Below, piece by piece: positions 5,678-8,299 of a DNA stretch of 8,299 bases (positions are counted from its first letter, which is position 1; each line of letters starts with the position of its first letter). This DNA is from Thioclava sp. GXIMD2076 (GTDB lineage: Bacteria > Pseudomonadota > Alphaproteobacteria > Rhodobacterales > Rhodobacteraceae): the NCBI RefSeq assembly GCF_037949795.1, contig NZ_CP149936.1, positions 1 to 8,299 on the forward strand, in the 5' to 3' direction. The position numbers and the translations under genes were made by a program. A model generated the notes under the pieces. The model worked only from the letters and a program-made list of their open reading frames with translations, was not told the DNA's origin and did no database searches.

Positions 5678-5908
5678 CTGACAATGTCACTGATATGCCA
5701 TTGTCAAAACTAACACCTCAGCAGGCAGCAAACAAAGCCTCAGTGTCGCGCGGAACCATCATGAATGCCATAAAAGACGGTAGCTTGATAGCTATGCGTG
5801 ACAATCGAAACAGATGGCAAATCACAACTGACAACCTGTCAAAATGGCTATCAGACAGAAGTGACAATGCCAGTGGCACTATCAGAAATCCATTGTCAGA
5901 AACTGACA
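5665..5908. repeat. Cluster of TGACAAT/ATTGTCA repeats inside the HTH gene (candidate origin iterons)
   Basis: Exact TGACAAT occurs at 5679-5685, 5799-5805 and 5862-5868, and its complement at 5700-5706 and 5892-5898. Shorter TGACA words lie at 5665, 5829 and 5904, and TGTCA at 5685 and 5837. That is ten TGACA/TGTCA pentamers in 244 bases, where about half of one is expected by chance. Some form inverted pairs: TGACA-A-TGTCA (5679-5689), TGACA/TGTCA three bases apart (5829-5841), and TGTCA/TGACA five apart (5894-5908). The stretch is A+T-rich for this molecule. It could be the vegetative origin or an autoregulatory binding array. Confidence 0.6.
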
Positions 5909-6108
5909 CCAAAGAAACATCACAGCCAACCGAGCACGCGATAAGGATTGCCGTTCTCGAGGCTGAGCTCAACGCACGGGACCAGCGCATTGAGGATCTG
6001 AAAGAAGCCCATGCCGAACGCGTTTTGGCTTTGGAGCGCGACCGAGACGCTTGGAAAGATCAGGCCCAGTCCCTTGCCAAACGCCCGCGCCGCTGGTGGC
6101 CGTTCTAG
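5674..6108 (+). CDS. HTH/coiled-coil plasmid protein, probable replication accessory or regulator
   Basis: A 144-residue DNA-binding protein. Residues 13-60 form a MerR/excisionase-like helix-turn-helix (LTPQQAANKASVSRGTIMNA, then RWQITTDNLSKWLSD). A polar linker follows, and about 88-134 is a charged coiled coil (VLEAELNARDQRIEDLKEAH), ending in the basic-aromatic tail RRWWPF. Proteins with this layout often follow the rep-like gene on small mobilisable plasmids; their exact role is not established to my knowledge. Its ATG lies inside the stop of the upstream gene (ATGA). The first 240 bases are clearly more A+T-rich than the rest and packed with TGACA/TGTCA words, which encode repeated Thr/Ser/Arg-Asp-Asn and Leu-Ser-Lys/Glu peptides. 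This suggests the DNA itself, not only the protein, is under selection here. Confidence 0.82.
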   Translation: MTDNVTDMPLSKLTPQQAANKASVSRGTIMNAIKDGSLIAMRDNRNRWQITTDNLSKWLSDRSDNASGTIRNPLSETDTKETSQPTEHAIRIAVLEAELNARDQRIEDLKEAHAERVLALERDRDAWKDQAQSLAKRPRRWWPF

Positions 6109-6302
6109 GAGCCCCCATTTCCCGCCTGCGTTGCGCTGGGGATTGGAATGGATGTTATGGAATGTGGGGGAGATGGGGCTGGAGTCGCGGGTGGGTTGCG
6201 CTACGCCCGCCGTGTGAATGGCAGATACGCAGCAACTGAAAACGGGATTGTCTTCTCCCCGCGGTCTTAAGGTTGACGCCAAATGGAAAGAAAGATTCTT
6301 AG

Positions 6303-7082
6303 ATGGTTCGTATTCAAGCACGCTATTTTTTCGCCGAAGGCACCTTGGATAAGCCAGCGGCTTGGGGCGCGATCTGTGACTGGTTGGAACATGTCCGGCC
6401 CGGGAGGGCGGTATTTGTAGATCAGAACGAGAAGTGGCTCACCCCAAGAGAGTTACGGCCGCGCGCCGCGCGCATGGCATCACGGCATCTTCGTGTTGAA
6501 ACTGATAACCTTATACCTCCGAATTTCACATATCCGCCAAATGCGATCAGCGTGGGGTCTGGTAGAATCGGACGTTATAATCTGGATCGAGTGTTCATCG
6601 AGAGCCCCGATAGTGCGATACAAGACAGCCTATTAGAGGCGCTCGCGGGTTGTGGTACGCTTGTCCTGTCTGGGATCTTCAATGAGGATTATGATAGGTG
6701 GCAGAATGCCAAGGATCCACTGATCTATATTCACGCAGGACGCAGTCTTGAGGGACTACCTCTGATATCCAACGGTATGCCACCACCGCTTCTCCAAGAT
6801 ATCGTCGACATAAGTGACCACCCAGGTCGGTATCACTATGATCAGCGCGGCTTTCCGGAAACGGTTGCGGGACGTATGTGGATCGGTCCCGAGCTTTGGA
6901 AGCGACTTGGTGAAGACCGGACTGAAGATGTTCTCGCGTTGCAGGATTACTTAGTCCAGATGCAGGCAGATGGTACTCTGACTTTGAAATGGAATGGAGG
7001 GCTGTTTGATAACGCAACCCCCGTTTCAGTACAAAATGCCTTAAGAAGAGCGGTGTTTATGCCGAATGATAAGGAAAAATAG
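6303..7082 (+). CDS. Hypothetical protein, 259 residues
   Basis: I do not recognise this protein with confidence. It is soluble in character, with no signal peptide or membrane segment. Notable stretches are an aromatic start RIQARYFFAEGT, WLEHVRPGRAVFVDQNEKWL (27-46), GTLVLSGIFNEDYDRW (118-133), and DISDHPGRYHYDQRGF (169-184) followed by MWIGPELWKRLG (191-202). The last region is faintly reminiscent of some polymorphic-toxin immunity proteins (the Imm52 type), but this is a weak impression only. The start at 6303 has no good ribosome site; AAAGAAAG lies about 9-16 bases upstream. It is a stand-alone gene, 194 bases after the HTH gene, and ends 120 bases before the IS. Codon use looks coding throughout and G+C is a little lower than the relaxase, so it is probably cargo acquired separately. 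Confidence 0.75.
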   Translation: MVRIQARYFFAEGTLDKPAAWGAICDWLEHVRPGRAVFVDQNEKWLTPRELRPRAARMASRHLRVETDNLIPPNFTYPPNAISVGSGRIGRYNLDRVFIESPDSAIQDSLLEALAGCGTLVLSGIFNEDYDRWQNAKDPLIYIHAGRSLEGLPLISNGMPPPLLQDIVDISDHPGRYHYDQRGFPETVAGRMWIGPELWKRLGEDRTEDVLALQDYLVQMQADGTLTLKWNGGLFDNATPVSVQNALRRAVFMPNDKEK

Positions 7083-7202
7083 CGCCTGCGGTTGGCCTGC
7101 TATGTTTGGCTAATTCGGCTCGGAGCAGGTCTTCACCGCGAACGGGTATTATGTCGCGCCGAACCTGCGCGACACATCTGCTGCAAACGTCAGCTATGCG
7201 GA

Positions 7203-7220
7203 GATATTGTTGATAAAGTC
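7203..7220 (+). repeat. IS terminal inverted repeat, transposase 3' end
   Basis: GATATTGTTGATAAAGTC, matching the inverted copy at 402-419 in 17 of 18 positions. It marks the other boundary of the IS. The adjacent outer bases 7199-7202 are CGGA, the same as 420-423 beyond the opposite end. Confidence 0.87.
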
Positions 7221-7273
7221 GACGTTCGAAGCGTTTTGCGTACGATCCTAAAAGATCGGATTGCCGGCTCCGC

Positions 7274-8299
7274 TCATGCGGGGGCTGGCCCGGGCACCAA
7301 CTTGGCCAGTTTGCGGAGGTTCTGGGCGGTTGCGGCGAGTTGGAATTGCTCGGTTGCACCCTTGGGTCCGCGCAGACGCATCATGCGCAGGCCGATGTAA
7401 CGCTTCAGATGGGCAAAGAGCATCTCGACCTTTCGCCTTTGCATGAACGAGGTCATGTAGGCGTCGGTTTTGCGAATTTCGCGAGCGATGTCTCGGGCCG
7501 CTTCGTGAACCGAGCGGAGCACTTTTCGGGCGGGTTGGGTCGGACAGCATTGCGCTTTTAACGGGCAAATGTCGCAATCCTGCTTGCGCGCGCGGTAGCG
7601 GATCAATCCGTCCTTGCTGACATTCGTGGTGCGCGGCGTAGAGAATTTCCGGCGGGACGTCTCGAGCGTATTTCCGGCAGGGCACGTATACCGATCGGTG
7701 GGCGTATCGTAGACAAAGTCGTCCCGCGAGAAGGTGCCGTCGGTGCGTTTCGATTTGTCCCAGACGGGGATGTGAGGGGCAATCTTGCGCTCCTCCACCA
7801 GCCAGCCCAACATTTCGGCCGATCCGTAGCCTGTATCGCCGACCAACTTTCCGGGTTTGATGCCAAAGCGTTGCTGAACGCGGTCGATCATGTCCCGTGC
7901 GGCGCGCGCCTCCGCTGGCCGTATCGGAGCTGTTGGCTCGACATCGACGATCACAGCATTATCCAAGTCCACCAGATAATTGGTAGAATAAGCGAAGTAT
8001 GCGGCACCGCCGTCGGCTCCCGTCCAGCGGGCAGCCGGGTCTACTGGCGAGATGTACTTGGGAACGACTGCGGTTGCGGCGCCGAAAGCTGCATCGTCGA
8101 GTGTTTCAATATATTCGTTCACGGCTCGAGACAGCAGGTCTGGCGACAGGCCTTCCTTGCTGTCGACGCCTCGCGTCTGATTGGCATTCGCCGGGATCAA
8201 GCTGGCATCGACGCCGAAGCTGTGACCGCCGACCAAACCTTCATTGATGCATCGTTGCAGAACGGTCTCGAACAGATGCCGGAACAGCCCGCTCTCACG
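7274..8299 (-). CDS. IS1182-type transposase, C-terminal 341 residues (begins at 345)
   Basis: Catalytic part of the DDE transposase begun at 345-1. Numbered in the joined 456-residue protein, the likely triad is Asp146 (GVDASLI), Asp270 (LVGDTGYGS) and Glu407 (RRKVEMLFAHLKRYIGLR), the last in the usual helix with downstream Lys and Arg. A cysteine-rich insert lies before the Glu (TCPAGNTL, then CDICPLKAQCCP), as is common in IS1182 relatives. The frame continues past Leu137 to the window edge, reading RESGLFRHLFETVLQRC from base 8299, which fits directly after FSKNRHGRF at base 1. The stop at 7274 lies 54 bases inside the IS end. No frameshift or internal stop is seen. Confidence 0.93.
   Translation of the reverse strand, partial: RESGLFRHLFETVLQRCINEGLVGGHSFGVDASLIPANANQTRGVDSKEGLSPDLLSRAVNEYIETLDDAAFGAATAVVPKYISPVDPAARWTGADGGAAYFAYSTNYLVDLDNAVIVDVEPTAPIRPAEARAARDMIDRVQQRFGIKPGKLVGDTGYGSAEMLGWLVEERKIAPHIPVWDKSKRTDGTFSRDDFVYDTPTDRYTCPAGNTLETSRRKFSTPRTTNVSKDGLIRYRARKQDCDICPLKAQCCPTQPARKVLRSVHEAARDIAREIRKTDAYMTSFMQRRKVEMLFAHLKRYIGLRMMRLRGPKGATEQFQLAATAQNLRKLAKLVPGPAPA

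Larger units (their letters stand above)
7203..8299 (-). mobile_element. IS1182-family insertion sequence, left-hand part (continues at base 1)
   Basis: Carries the terminal repeat at 7203-7220 and the larger C-terminal part of the transposase. With 1-419 it makes a 1,516-bp element. Both repeats, the reading frame across the junction and the CGGA duplication are intact, so the element looks recent and potentially active. Confidence 0.88.

Noticed and set aside
6273..6301. TTGACG with TTCTTA 17 bases downstream as a promoter for the unknown gene
   Set aside because: The -10 box would end one base before the ATG, leaving no room for a transcription start upstream of the chosen start codon.
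7092..7400. Plus-strand frame between the unknown gene and the transposase
   Set aside because: It begins with TTG, crosses the IS boundary and becomes antisense to the transposase. The pre-insertion continuation into 424-490 gives only a short cysteine-rich peptide that I cannot support as a gene.
1..8299. Composite transposon with two direct IS copies flanking cargo
   Set aside because: The two IS pieces are complementary halves with no overlap, and their outer flanks share one CGGA duplication, so one IS in a circle explains the data better.
1..8299. tRNA or rRNA genes, CRISPR arrays
   Set aside because: Reading both strands I found no cloverleaf with a proper T arm and acceptor, no rRNA segment, and no regularly spaced direct repeats with spacers.

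Overview
The window reads as one complete small circular plasmid (8,299 bp) opened inside a transposase gene, rather than as a chromosomal piece. A minus-strand IS1182-type transposase runs off the left edge at base 1 after 115 codons. It resumes in the same frame at base 8299, and the two halves join without a gap into a 456-residue protein. The ends of the element, 18-bp inverted repeats with one mismatch, lie at 402-419 and 7203-7220, and each is flanked by the same 4-bp CGGA. Protein style (GAF/HisKA_2 kinase, ParDE pair, this IS type, MobV-like relaxase) and the high G+C point to an alphaproteobacterium. The genus cannot be read from the sequence.

Layout: (1) 7203-8299 joined to 1-419, the insertion sequence. 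(2) 462-932, a GNAT acetyltransferase on the plus strand, whose leader is cut by the IS. (3) 933-1282, a gene-free stretch with three consecutive stem-loops, the last acting as a terminator between convergent genes. (4) 1283-2380, a GAF sensor histidine kinase on the minus strand. (5) 2490-3049, a ParD/ParE toxin-antitoxin pair on the minus strand with a palindromic operator upstream. (6) 3183-3250, a probable oriT followed by a relaxase gene (3270-4568). (7) 4569-5116, a gene-free control region with a terminator-like hairpin, a C-rich tract, an 18-bp palindrome and direct repeats. (8) 5117-5677 and 5674-6108, a translationally coupled pair: a winged-helix replication-type protein and a helix-turn-helix/coiled-coil protein. 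The second gene is dense in TGACAAT repeats. (9) 6303-7082, an unrecognised 259-residue protein.

The backbone has a plausible division of labour. The Rep-like/HTH pair replicates the plasmid and controls copy number, oriT plus relaxase lets it be mobilised by another element's transfer machinery, and ParDE keeps it in the population. The kinase, acetyltransferase and unknown protein look like cargo. The most unusual points are the cluster of TGACAAT/ATTGTCA repeats inside the HTH coding sequence (a candidate embedded origin), the same word in the oriT palindrome, and a relaxase whose usual metal-binding histidines appear to be replaced by acidic residues.
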